Source of the DNA: Rhizobium sp. PP-CC-3A-592
Lineage (GTDB): Bacteria; Pseudomonadota; Alphaproteobacteria; Rhizobiales; Rhizobiaceae
Assembly (NCBI RefSeq): GCF_003217095.1
Contig: NZ_QJSR01000015.1
Coordinates: 1-35,837, forward strand
Direction of reading: 5' to 3'
Length of the DNA stretch: 35,837 nt
The notes under the pieces are model-generated. The model was not told the origin of the DNA. It saw only the letters and a list, made by a program, of their open reading frames with translations, and searched no databases. Below are positions 16,463 through 24,141 of this stretch, in pieces (positions within the stretch are counted from its first letter, which is position 1; each line of letters begins with the position of its first letter). A program made the translations under genes and the position numbers.

Positions 16463-16504
16463 GTCACTGGCCGGAGCAGCCGCCATACTGCTTCGGCCGG
16501 TGAC
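16463..16504. terminator. Long hairpin between the secreted-protein and cytochrome b genes
   Basis: Arms GTCACTGGCCGGAGCAG and CTGCTTCGGCCGGTGAC pair in 15 of 17 positions around an 8-nt loop. It begins 8 nt after the stop at 16454 and ends 33 nt before the next ATG. There is no T-run, so it may be an RNA-stabilising or partial terminator element setting unequal expression within the operon, not a full intrinsic terminator. Confidence 0.45.
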
Positions 16505-16537
16505 TACAGATCGAGGTTGTTCGATCTGCAGCCGTAA

Positions 16538-17416
16538 ATGCCACAGATGAAAGACGCTGAGATGAGCGCAAACGCTTCCAATGACAATGTTGAATATCCT
16601 CGGACGATCTTCATCCGCCGCCACTCCGTTGTAACCCGGCTTACGCACTGGCTGAACGTGTTTTGCCTAAGCTTCCTTCTTTTGAGCGGGCTGCAGATTT
16701 TCAATGCCCACCCGGAGCTTTATTGGGGTCATTATGGCGCGAACGGCGACCCCGCCGTTCTGACAATCGGCTCCGACGACGATGGAGGTACGCCAAGCGG
16801 CTTCGTGCGTGTCGCACGGCTTCAGATCCCCACAACCGGCGTCCTTGGTGTTTCCAATGTCGATGGGGAGCCGACTGCGCGCGCTTTCCCGTCCTGGGCA
16901 ACTGTTCCGTCGTTTCAGGATCTCGCGGCCGGACGTCGCTGGCATTTCTTTTTTGCCTGGCTGTTTGTAAGCAACGGTATTCTATACCTTGGCTTTAGCC
17001 TGCTGAGCGGACACTTCCGCCGAGACCTGGCGCCGAAGGTGCACGAACTCTCGCCTCGTCATCTCGGCCGCGAGGTTCTCGACCACGCCCGTCTCCGCTT
17101 CCCCGGAGGCGAGAAGGCGAGGCATTACAATGCGCTTCAAAAGCTTACCTATCTGGCGGTTATTGTCCTCCTCCTGCCTCTGATGGTTTTGACAGGCCTG
17201 ACCATGTCACCGGGCGTCGATGCCGCTCTGCCGTCCCTTGTCGATATTTTCGGCGGACGCCAGTCCGCACGCACGATCCATTTCATCACAGCGTCGGCGC
17301 TTGTCATCTTCGTCATCGTGCATGTGGCAATGGTGATCCTTTCCGGGACTTGGAACAACATCCGTTCGATGATCACCGGACGCTATGCGATCCAGGAAAA
17401 AGGCCCGCGATCATGA
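16538..17416 (+). CDS. Cytochrome b/b6 (b561-type) membrane subunit
   Basis: About 292 residues, an integral membrane cytochrome b of the Ni-hydrogenase/thiosulfate-reductase b561 type, which carries two b hemes and passes electrons between the quinone pool and a periplasmic enzyme. Likely heme ligands on four helices are His37 (TRLTHWLN), His136 (RRWHFFFAW), His248 (TIHFITAS) and His262 (VIVHVAMV). A large loop of about 80 residues follows helix 1. The start is uncertain: ATG codons at 16538, 16547 and 16562 are in frame and none has a strong ribosome-binding site. The stop overlaps the molybdoenzyme ATG by 4 nt (ATGA), so the two proteins almost certainly form one complex. Confidence 0.9.
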   Translation: MPQMKDAEMSANASNDNVEYPRTIFIRRHSVVTRLTHWLNVFCLSFLLLSGLQIFNAHPELYWGHYGANGDPAVLTIGSDDDGGTPSGFVRVARLQIPTTGVLGVSNVDGEPTARAFPSWATVPSFQDLAAGRRWHFFFAWLFVSNGILYLGFSLLSGHFRRDLAPKVHELSPRHLGREVLDHARLRFPGGEKARHYNALQKLTYLAVIVLLLPLMVLTGLTMSPGVDAALPSLVDIFGGRQSARTIHFITASALVIFVIVHVAMVILSGTWNNIRSMITGRYAIQEKGPRS

Positions 17417-18189
17417 GCAGGCTCTTTACTCGACGCCGATTTTTGATTGGCGGCACACTTGGCGCTAGCGCTTTGACGCTTTCCGGCTGTGACTTGCTGG
17501 ACCAAAACGCAAACGTCGCCAATGTCCTCCGTTCAGCCGAGCACCTGACGCTGAAGGCGCAGAGACTGCTTCAGGGCCGTGATGCCCTGGCCCGTGAGTT
17601 TGAGGAGAAAGATATTTCTCCGTCGTTTCGCGTAAATGGAACGAGTGCTCCCGACAGCGACGAATACATTGAATTGGCTGAAGGTAATTTTTCCGCCTGG
17701 CGATTGAAAATTGACGGACTTGTCGAGCGCCCGCGAGAGTTTTCGCTCGCGGATTTAAAGACGCTCCCGGCGCGCACGCAGATCACCCGCCATGACTGTG
17801 TCGAGGGCTGGAGTGCCATCGGCAAATGGACTGGCGTTCCCCTCGCCAGTCTGCTGCAGCTGACTGGGCTGAAGCCGACGGCGCATTATGTCGTACTGCA
17901 TTGTGCCGACGAACTCGAAAAGACACTCGATGGAAGCGGCCGTTACTACGAGAGCATCGATCTTGTCGATGCGTTTCACCCGCAAACCATCCTAGCCTAC
18001 CAGATGAACGGCCAGGACCTGAGCGTCGGCCACGGCGCGCCGTTGCGTCTCAGGGTAGAGCGACAGCTCGGCTACAAACAGGCGAAATACATCATGCGTA
18101 TCGAACTGGTGGATAGTTTCTCCGGCCTGTGGGGCGGGAACGGCGGCTATTGGGAAGACCGCGGGTACGAATGGTACGCCGGCATCTGA
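17413..18189 (+). CDS. Tat-exported molybdopterin oxidoreductase, predicted lipoprotein
   Basis: 258 residues of the sulfite-oxidase/MsrP (YedY) molybdopterin superfamily. The N-terminus MSRLFTRRRFLIGGT is a Tat signal and runs into a lipobox LSGC, with Cys26 as probable lipidation site. Cys129 in TRHDCVEGWSAIGKWTG is the expected molybdenum ligand, and KWTGVPLASLL, GHGAPLRLRVERQLGYKQAK and GYWEDRGYEWY are family segments. It should act in the periplasm, taking electrons from or giving them to the overlapping cytochrome b, like MsrPQ, which repairs oxidised methionine; the substrate here is unproven. The usual MsrP is soluble, so a lipid anchor would be a variant. Confidence 0.92.
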   Translation: MSRLFTRRRFLIGGTLGASALTLSGCDLLDQNANVANVLRSAEHLTLKAQRLLQGRDALAREFEEKDISPSFRVNGTSAPDSDEYIELAEGNFSAWRLKIDGLVERPREFSLADLKTLPARTQITRHDCVEGWSAIGKWTGVPLASLLQLTGLKPTAHYVVLHCADELEKTLDGSGRYYESIDLVDAFHPQTILAYQMNGQDLSVGHGAPLRLRVERQLGYKQAKYIMRIELVDSFSGLWGGNGGYWEDRGYEWYAGI

Positions 18190-18223
18190 GGCAGTCAAAC
18201 AGCAAACCACAGGATCAAAGCTC

Positions 18224-18553
18224 ATGAGCAGACGCCCAGTTCAAAAAGTAATGGCCATCTCAGCGATCGCTTCTTCGCCACCGGTTGAGATCGGCCAAAC
18301 CAACTCGATCCTCTCTGACCCCGACGGCCGATGGGTCGCAAAGCGGCAGGGGGAGATCAACGAGGCATTCGAGAGGCGCATGCGCTTGGAGAGCGATCAC
18401 GGCACTGATTTAGTGACGCCGTGGCACGACGGCGCACAGAACGTCGAGCTCTCAGAGAAGCCAGCTGGGAAACTCTCCGGCGAAAGCGATCGGATCGGCC
18501 GTACTGAATGGGACGAGAACACCCTCTTCGGCAAACATGTCGTCTTCATCTGA
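18224..18553 (+). CDS. Small unknown protein
   Basis: 109 residues, hydrophilic, with no membrane segment or known motif. AGGA lies 9 nt before the ATG, and the gene is collinear with the molybdoenzyme gene (34 bp upstream) and the membrane-protein gene (51 bp downstream), which supports but does not prove it is real. The middle part (GEINEAFERRMRLESDHGTD) is likely helical. I do not recognise it. Confidence 0.42.
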   Translation: MSRRPVQKVMAISAIASSPPVEIGQTNSILSDPDGRWVAKRQGEINEAFERRMRLESDHGTDLVTPWHDGAQNVELSEKPAGKLSGESDRIGRTEWDENTLFGKHVVFI

Positions 18554-18604
18554 CGACGCTAGCGCGAACCATCAATCAACCAGTTCACAAAGTGGAAGAA
18601 AACA

Positions 18605-19189
18605 ATGTCGAACAACCAGACCTCCCGTGCCCCGCGCGGCAACGACCAGTGGCTCAAGCAGTATTACTTTACCAGAGCGGCCTTCTCAGTGCTGTGGGTC
18701 GCGGCTGTGTTGACTGCCGGACGGCATTCCCTTGCGGTGGCTGCCGCACTGCTGATCATCTATCCCGCTTGGGATGCAATCGCGAACGTTATCGATGCCG
18801 CAAGGAGCGGTGGTCTTGCCGCCAACCGGAGCCAAGCGATCAACGTCGCAGCGAGCTCGGTTATGACGATAGCCGTGATCCTGGCGTTGACAATGAACAT
18901 GAACTGGGTTCTCGGCGCCTTCGGTCTATGGGCTATCTTCTCAGGGCTGTTGCAGCTTGGAACTGCTGTGCGGCGCCGAAAAACGAGTGGAGGTCAGTGG
19001 GCGATGATTTTGAGCGGAGGCCAATCCTCTGTGGCCGGTGCTCTCTTCATCTTTCAGGCGCAAATGCCTCAGGAGCCTTCTATCGCCACGGTTGCGGGCT
19101 ACGCTGGCGTCGGAGCATTCTACTTCCTGGTTTCGGCAATTTGGCTGACGATCGCCCTGTCGCGTCGCAGTATGCATCCCATCTCATAA
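18605..19189 (+). CDS. Six-helix membrane protein, DUF308-like
   Basis: 194 residues with about six hydrophobic helices after a short polar N-terminus (FSVLWVAAVLTAGRHSLAVA; AALLIIYPAWDAIANVIDAA; VMTIAVILALTMNMNWVLGA; FGLWAIFSGLLQLGTAVRRR and two more). The pattern, including GLWAIFSGLLQL, resembles the DUF308/HdeD-like membrane group. Its function is unknown; HdeD is linked to acid stress in E. coli. GGAAG sits 8 nt before the ATG. It follows the molybdoenzyme cluster in the same direction and may be its last membrane component. Confidence 0.82.
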   Translation: MSNNQTSRAPRGNDQWLKQYYFTRAAFSVLWVAAVLTAGRHSLAVAAALLIIYPAWDAIANVIDAARSGGLAANRSQAINVAASSVMTIAVILALTMNMNWVLGAFGLWAIFSGLLQLGTAVRRRKTSGGQWAMILSGGQSSVAGALFIFQAQMPQEPSIATVAGYAGVGAFYFLVSAIWLTIALSRRSMHPIS

Positions 19190-19230
19190 GCTCTACCTCG
19201 CGCCTATGAAACGACTTGGAAGATATTCAA

Positions 19231-19527
19231 ATGATGACAGATGATGTGGCACAGCAACTCGCTTCCTACCGGAGGACCATCGACAATTTGGATTCAGCTC
19301 TCCTCTATATTCTGGCCGAACGCTTTCGCTGTACCGAGCATGTCGGCCACCTGAAAGCCGAACAGGCTTTGCCGGCGATCGATAATGAGCGAGAGCGACG
19401 CCAATTGGATCGAGTGATGAGTATCGCCAATGAGGTTGGCCTCAGTCGCCACTTCGTCGAAGGGCTGATGACAATGATCGTGGGCGCTGTGGTGGAGCGG
19501 CACAGAGAGATTGCGGCCAGCAAGTAA
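19231..19527 (+). CDS. Free-standing AroQ-type chorismate mutase
   Basis: About 98 residues, all helical, matching the CM_2/AroQ fold: YRRTIDNLDSALLYILAERF for helix 1 with the catalytic Arg, VGHLKAEQALPAIDNERERR for the Lys and the Asp/Arg segment, then a C-terminal helix. It converts chorismate to prephenate. There is no signal peptide, so it is cytosolic. The ATG at 19231 has GGAAG 8 nt upstream; a TTG at 19216 would add five residues. A chorismate mutase at the end of a redox operon is unexpected: it could be an independent gene, or it could divert shikimate-pathway flux. Related CM_2 proteins also include isochorismate-pyruvate lyases of salicylate/siderophore pathways, which I cannot exclude. 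Confidence 0.85.
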   Translation: MMTDDVAQQLASYRRTIDNLDSALLYILAERFRCTEHVGHLKAEQALPAIDNERERRQLDRVMSIANEVGLSRHFVEGLMTMIVGAVVERHREIAASK

Positions 19528-19594
19528 ATTGTCTGTCGCGGCTGTCCTACCGCGGCCGTGGATCGGCGGGGAAAATCGATCTTCTTCGCGCGGC

Positions 19595-20464
19595 TTACCA
19601 TGCAGGGGCATTGGTGATGTGGTCCGAGACGGTCGAGATAAACGCCCGAAGACGCTGAAGACGTCGCAGGTCCCGATGATATCCCATCCAGATGTCTCGC
19701 GCGGGCGGGAGCTTGGGTAGTTCAAGTCTGCGGATACCCGGGATTTGGTTGCCCACTGCGCGGGGCAGGACTGCGATCCCAACACCCTGCCTGCACATTC
19801 GCCCCTGGACGTTTCGGTTGTTTGATCGCAGCACGGGTCGCGCGTTCGGAAAACTCTCGGAGAGCCAGGCTATGTCGGGGAATTGACCTGTCGAAGTGTC
19901 GTGGGTGATCAGACGGAAACCAGTCCCGTCGCCGAATTTAGGGTCGGGCGACTCCTCGGCGATGTAGACGCCGTATTCGAGCCTAAAGAGCCGCCGTTGA
20001 ATAACATCGGCAGTGTCGAACGGAACGATGCGAAAGGCAACGTCGGCCTCCCTCTGGGCGAGGTTGAACAGGCGAGTGCCGGTCAGGATCTCGACGTCTA
20101 CATTGGGGTAGACTTTCGAGAAACCCGCCACGATGGGAGGCAGGACATGAGCCCCGAACCAGTCTGCCGATGAGATGCGCAGATTGCCTTTGAGATTTTG
20201 CTCCTGCCCGGCGAGTCGGCGCTCCATTGCAAGCGCGCCTTCTTCCATCTGCTCTGCCAGGGCGATGATCCCATGGCCCTCCTCGGTCAGCACGAGACCG
20301 TCCGCGGTCCGCTGGAAAAGCGTATGGCCGATGGCATCCTCAAGGGCACGAAGCCGCCTGCCGACGGTCGGATGGCTTGTATGAAGAGCACGCGCAGCGC
20401 CGCCGAGCGTGCCGGACCGCGCAATCGCAAGGAAGATTTTTACGTCACTCCACTCCATGGCCAT
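19595..20464 (-). CDS. LysR-family transcriptional regulator
   Basis: 289 residues. The HTH is at residues 4-62 (VKIFLAIARSGTLGGAARAL, then HTSHPTVGRRLRALEDAIGH), typical of the LysR subgroup with MEWSDVKIFL starts. The effector domain follows (GNLRISSADWFGAHVLPPIV, then FRIVPFDTADVIQRRLFRLE, then CRQGVGIAVLPRAVGNQIPG). ATG at 20464 or 20458 are both possible. It diverges from an SDR gene 101 bp away, and a dyad with arms AAGTGA...TCACTT lies between them, so it probably regulates that SDR. The inducer is unknown. Confidence 0.93.
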   Translation of the reverse strand: MAMEWSDVKIFLAIARSGTLGGAARALHTSHPTVGRRLRALEDAIGHTLFQRTADGLVLTEEGHGIIALAEQMEEGALAMERRLAGQEQNLKGNLRISSADWFGAHVLPPIVAGFSKVYPNVDVEILTGTRLFNLAQREADVAFRIVPFDTADVIQRRLFRLEYGVYIAEESPDPKFGDGTGFRLITHDTSTGQFPDIAWLSESFPNARPVLRSNNRNVQGRMCRQGVGIAVLPRAVGNQIPGIRRLELPKLPPARDIWMGYHRDLRRLQRLRAFISTVSDHITNAPAW

Positions 20465-20474
20465 GCCCTTACAA

Positions 20475-20506
20475 AAGTGAACAGTGAAAATACAAAACTG
20501 TCACTT
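20475..20506. promoter_or_regulatory. Candidate LysR binding dyad
   Basis: Arms AAGTGAACAGT and ACTGTCACTT are complementary except for one missing base, around an AT-rich centre of 11 bp. The site lies just upstream of the LysR start and between it and the divergent SDR, where LysR proteins usually bind. Confidence 0.5.
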
Positions 20507-20565
20507 CAAGTACAATATAAACATCTAGATTCAAGTCATCGTCTGAATACACGCGGAGAAACGTC

Positions 20566-21390
20566 ATGAAAACATGGTTCATCACAGGCTGCTCGAGCGG
20601 CTTCGGACAACGGCTGGCGATCGCTGCGGCACAGCGGGGCGATCAGGTTGTCGCGACTGCCCGCAACGTCAACTCGATCGAAGAAATGGCTGAGCCTTTC
20701 GGCGACCGCATGATCACTTTGCCGCTCGACGTGACGAATGTGGCGGCAGCCAAAGCCGCAGTCGCAAAGGCGGTCGAGACATTCGGCGGCTTTGACGTGC
20801 TTGTGAACAATGCCGGCTACGGATTGTTTGGGGCGCTTGAGGAAGGCAAACCCGAAGAATATCGACCGATGTTCGAGGTGAACGTTTTCGGTCTCATCGA
20901 AACCACCAGAGCAGCGCTGCCGACCTTGCGACGTTCGGGCGGAATGATCGTCAATATGTCGTCCGGCGCAGGGATCGCGGGCAGCGGCGGCGCAGCATAC
21001 TACAATGCCGCCAAGTTTGCGGTTGAAGGGGTTTCCGAGGCGCTCGCCGGTGAGCTGAAGCCGTTCGGCATCCGTGTGCTGATCGTCGAGCCTGGCCCGT
21101 TTCGCACCGATTTCCTCGGCCGTTCGATCACGATAGCGGTCAACGAGATGCCGGAATACGCCGCGAGTTCGCGCAGGCACTATCGGGAAACCAACAACGG
21201 CAATCAAGCAGGGGATCCCGACAAGGCGGTTGCAGTGATCCTGCAAGCGGTCGACGCCGATAATGCCCCGCTTCATCTGCCGCTTGGGCCCGTCGCGCAT
21301 TCAATCGCTGAGCGAAAGCTGGCTTCGTTTCGCCGCGATATCGACACCTGGCGCGACATCTCGATTGCCACCGATTTCGATCAGCCCTGA
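20566..21390 (+). CDS. Short-chain dehydrogenase/reductase
   Basis: 274 residues, classical SDR: TGCSSGFG cofactor motif, NNAGYGLFG, a Ser in MSSGAG, and YYNAAKFAVEG with Tyr/Lys. Arg in TARNVNS after the second strand favours NADP(H). It belongs to the same GFG-type group as the SDR at 14284, and the two share a C-terminal layout. GGAGA lies 7 nt before the ATG. Divergent from a LysR gene, with a dyad in the gap. Confidence 0.92.
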   Translation: MKTWFITGCSSGFGQRLAIAAAQRGDQVVATARNVNSIEEMAEPFGDRMITLPLDVTNVAAAKAAVAKAVETFGGFDVLVNNAGYGLFGALEEGKPEEYRPMFEVNVFGLIETTRAALPTLRRSGGMIVNMSSGAGIAGSGGAAYYNAAKFAVEGVSEALAGELKPFGIRVLIVEPGPFRTDFLGRSITIAVNEMPEYAASSRRHYRETNNGNQAGDPDKAVAVILQAVDADNAPLHLPLGPVAHSIAERKLASFRRDIDTWRDISIATDFDQP

Positions 21391-21437
21391 TCTGATCGCT
21401 AGCTCTGCTTGAACGTCACGTCGATTGGAAAGTCATC

Positions 21438-21809
21438 ATGATCCCAACATTGAAAGGGTTTACCCAGCAATTGGTGCCGGTGAACGGCATCAAGATCAAT
21501 GCCGTCACGGGCGGCTCCGGCCCCCCGATCCTTCTGCTTCACGGTTGGCCGGAAACATGGTGGGAATGGCACCATGTGATGCCGCTGCTGGCGGAGCAGT
21601 TCAGCGTGGTGGCGATTGATCTACGCGGCGCAGGCGGAACAGCCCTTACGGCACCACGAGCTATTCCCTACGCAACCGAAAAAGGTCCTGCAAACAAGGT
21701 CTGCTATTGCCGAGCGCCGTGGGGCACGATGATTGAGTTTATCACCACGCCTGATCGCATGGCCTATCATGACCAGACGGATCTGCGCAGATGGCAGGAC
21801 GAGGAATGA
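21438..21809 (+). pseudogene. Chimeric remnant: alpha/beta-hydrolase head joined to a VOC-protein tail
   Basis: A 123-codon open frame made of two unrelated parts. Residues 1-68 are the start of an epoxide-hydrolase-like alpha/beta hydrolase (GSGPPILLLHGWPETWWEWH, then VVAIDLRGAGG); everything after the first strands, including the nucleophile elbow, is absent. Residues about 85-123 (KVCYCRAPWGTMIEFITTPD, then YHDQTDLRRWQ) look like the C-terminus of a VOC/glyoxalase-family protein, with the Glu metal ligand in IEF. A deletion fusing two neighbouring genes explains this. Neither half could fold alone, so I call it a pseudogene. Its stop overlaps the start of the L,D-transpeptidase gene, which may therefore be read through the remnant's transcript. 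Confidence 0.75.
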
Positions 21810-22540
21810 GCGTGAGCTTTGATACCTCGTTATCCCGCCGCAGCCTCCTGTCGCTTTCGGTGATGGCTGCGGTCTCGGCCCTGGCAGGGTGCGTCTCCAC
21901 CGCCGGCAAGAGCCGGATGGTGGGGCGACAGTCGACGCCTCTCCAGGATCCGATCGGCCCTGTCCACATCGCTCCTGCGCCGACAGATGCCGAACTGGCT
22001 GTCATGTACGGTCCTACCGAGGATGGCGGCTTTCTGATCCCGGCGGTTCCCTACAAGCAGATCGATCCGCGCTACTATCGCCAGCAGGTCCTCGACCCGA
22101 CTGGCGAGGCGCCCGGCACGATCGTCGTCGACACCCCCTCCCGCTTCCTCTATCTCGTCCAGCCGGGCGGGACCGCGATGCGCTATGGTGTCGGGATCGG
22201 GCGCGATGGCTTTGCCTGGCAGGGTAACGGCATCATTCAGTGGCGTCAGAAATGGCCGCGTTGGAAGCCGCCGAACGAGATGGTCGCCCGCCAGCCGGAA
22301 TTGGCCAAATATTCGATCGAGAATGGCGGCATGGAGCCGGGCCTGAAAAACCCGCTGGGGGCGCGTGCGCTCTACATCTACTCCGGCGGCCAAGATACAC
22401 TCTATCGTTTGCACGGCAATCCGGAATGGCGCTCGATTGGCAAGGCCGTTTCGTCCGGCTGTGTGCGCCTGCTCAACCAGGACATTATCGACCTCTATGA
22501 ACGCGTGCCGATCAAGGCGCCAATTGTCGTCAAGCAGTAA
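21806..22540 (+). CDS. L,D-transpeptidase lipoprotein (YkuD domain)
   Basis: About 244 residues. The N-terminus has a hydrophobic segment with a preceding RR (SRRSLLSLSVMAAVSALAGC) and a lipobox at Cys29. The YkuD domain spans about residues 103-244, with active-site His203 (YRLHGNPEW) and Cys219 (SSGCVRL). Such enzymes form 3-3 peptidoglycan cross-links or attach proteins to peptidoglycan in the periplasm; Hyphomicrobiales carry many. I prefer the ATG at 21806 (GAGG just upstream, ATGA overlap with the chimeric frame); 21791 would add five residues. Confidence 0.92.
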   Translation: MSVSFDTSLSRRSLLSLSVMAAVSALAGCVSTAGKSRMVGRQSTPLQDPIGPVHIAPAPTDAELAVMYGPTEDGGFLIPAVPYKQIDPRYYRQQVLDPTGEAPGTIVVDTPSRFLYLVQPGGTAMRYGVGIGRDGFAWQGNGIIQWRQKWPRWKPPNEMVARQPELAKYSIENGGMEPGLKNPLGARALYIYSGGQDTLYRLHGNPEWRSIGKAVSSGCVRLLNQDIIDLYERVPIKAPIVVKQ

Positions 22541-22645
22541 GCGCAAGCGATCATGTCCATCGCTCCCTGGACCAGGAGAGACATGTCATTCAGCGCTTTC
22601 AAAGCCTCCGCAATTCCACGCACAAAACTCAAGGAACTACCGACG

Positions 22646-23404
22646 ATGTCCAACTTTAGTAAAGCGGCCGTTGGCCTCATTGCCGCGCTTTTGTCTTCTG
22701 CTGTCCTAACAGCCCCAGCCTTAGCGGAGGCGCGCAACATCGTGCTTGTCCATGGCGCGCTCGTAGATGGTTCGGGCTGGCGCGGCGTTTATGACATCCT
22801 GACCCGCGACGGCTATCATGTCAGCATCGTCCAGCAGCCACTGACAAGCCTGGATCAGGACGTTGCAGCCACGAAGAGCGTGCTTGATCAACAGGACGGG
22901 GACGTCGTTCTCGTCGGCCACAGCTATGGGGGCACGATCATCACGGCAGCAGGTAATGATCCCAAGGTCAAGGCACTTGTCTATGTTGCGGCACTGCAGC
23001 CCGAAAAGGGCGAAAGCACCGCACAACTGCTCCAATCGATGCCGTCACCCACCAATGATATCAAGCCGACAAAGGATGGCTTCCTGCTTATCGACCCGGC
23101 AAAGTTCGCAGCTGATTTCGGGGCGGATCTACCCAAAGAGCAGGGCGAGTTTATGGCCCGGTCTCAGATGCCCGTCGCCGTCGCGGCCACCAGTGCGCCG
23201 GTGTCTATTGTCGCTTGGCACGACAAGCCAAGCTACGGGATTGTTGCGAAGGATGACATGACGATCAATCCGGACCTTGAGCGCTGGATGTACAAGCGCG
23301 CCGGTTCGACGGTGACAGAGGTAGAAGGCAGCCACGCTATCTACATCTCGCAGGCGGCTGCGGTCGCAAAGGTTATCGAGGAAGCAGCCAAAGCTGCCAA
23401 GTAG
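22646..23404 (+). CDS. Exported alpha/beta hydrolase
   Basis: About 252 residues with a signal peptide (SKAAVGLIAALLSSAVLTAP, cleavage after ALA) and an alpha/beta-hydrolase domain. The nucleophile Ser93 is in VGHSYGG, the oxyanion segment is VLVHGALVDGSGW and the catalytic His230 is in EGSHAIYIS. It resembles small esterases of the salicylate-esterase/hydroxynitrile-lyase-like group, and the substrate is unknown. The ATG at 22646 follows AAGGA at 10 nt and begins directly at the signal peptide; the earlier ATG at 22553 would add 31 residues in front of it. A strong intrinsic terminator follows at 23451. Confidence 0.9.
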   Translation: MSNFSKAAVGLIAALLSSAVLTAPALAEARNIVLVHGALVDGSGWRGVYDILTRDGYHVSIVQQPLTSLDQDVAATKSVLDQQDGDVVLVGHSYGGTIITAAGNDPKVKALVYVAALQPEKGESTAQLLQSMPSPTNDIKPTKDGFLLIDPAKFAADFGADLPKEQGEFMARSQMPVAVAATSAPVSIVAWHDKPSYGIVAKDDMTINPDLERWMYKRAGSTVTEVEGSHAIYISQAAAVAKVIEEAAKAAK

Positions 23405-23450
23405 CGGCGGTATGCATTCTGCAAAAGTCGTTTGTCTTGATGAACTTGCT

Positions 23451-23488
23451 AGCTGGGTCACATCCGGGGGCGTGACCCAGCTATTTTG
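23451..23488 (+). terminator. Rho-independent terminator
   Basis: Perfect 11-bp stem AGCTGGGTCAC / GTGACCCAGCT with a 10-nt loop, followed by ATTTTG. It lies 46 bp after the hydrolase stop, so it should end that transcript. Confidence 0.85.
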
Positions 23489-23647
23489 AGACACGTAACT
23501 GCGCCCGGGAAAGAGCCGTGCCGGCGAGCGAAGTAAAGGACTGTCCGACATCGCTGGCCGTTTGTACTTTTTCATCCAACGGCGCTTGAAAATTCGCGAC
23601 GCTTGTATCAGTGCCGCTAGCAACCAGCAAAGATTGCGAGGACCACT

Positions 23648-24037
23648 ATGGATCGAGAGATCATTATACCCGACGAGATGCAGGAGATCGTCAGCCGAGC
23701 AGGCTATGCTCCCGCGGTTAAAGTCGGAGACACAATCTACGTCGTCGGCCAAGTTGGGCGGACCAAGGATCTCAACATCATTCACGATCCTTTAGAGCAA
23801 TTCAGAGCTATGTGGGACAATTTACGAGTTGTCCTCGAAGCCGCTCATTGCACGTTCGATGACATTGTGGAAATGACAAGCTATCATGTCGAAATGTCCA
23901 AGCACATGGACGTGTTTCGGACTGTCAAAAACGAGGTTTTCCCGAAGGGAACCTATGCGTGGAGCCGGATAGGCGTCTCTGAGCTCGCGCACCAAGGACT
24001 CCTCGCTGAGGTGAAATGTGTTGCCGTAAAACGATGA
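23648..24037 (+). CDS. RidA-family protein, copy 2
   Basis: 129 residues, about 86% identical to the copy at 7925-8314, differing mainly by conservative swaps (V/I, E/D, R/K, A/S). The Arg in YAWSRIGVSEL is kept. GAGG lies 6 nt before the ATG. It is not beside a TetR; a decayed LysR fragment follows it in the same direction. Two such similar copies within 16 kb indicate a duplication or parallel acquisition of one RidA subtype. Both are predicted to hydrolyse reactive imines, perhaps under different signals. Confidence 0.92.
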   Translation: MDREIIIPDEMQEIVSRAGYAPAVKVGDTIYVVGQVGRTKDLNIIHDPLEQFRAMWDNLRVVLEAAHCTFDDIVEMTSYHVEMSKHMDVFRTVKNEVFPKGTYAWSRIGVSELAHQGLLAEVKCVAVKR

Positions 24038-24141
24038 TGGACCCATGTGTCGCGACCGACCTTTCCGCGCTGAGGATAAAAGTTACAGCAGCTTAGTGTA
24101 TCGGAGCGGCGGGTATTGGTTCGAATCCTTTCAAGGCGAAG

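Noticed and set aside
24118-24128. GGTTCGAATCC, the consensus T-loop string of tRNA genes
   Set aside because: The flanking bases do not pair into a T-stem, and no anticodon or acceptor arm can be built around it.
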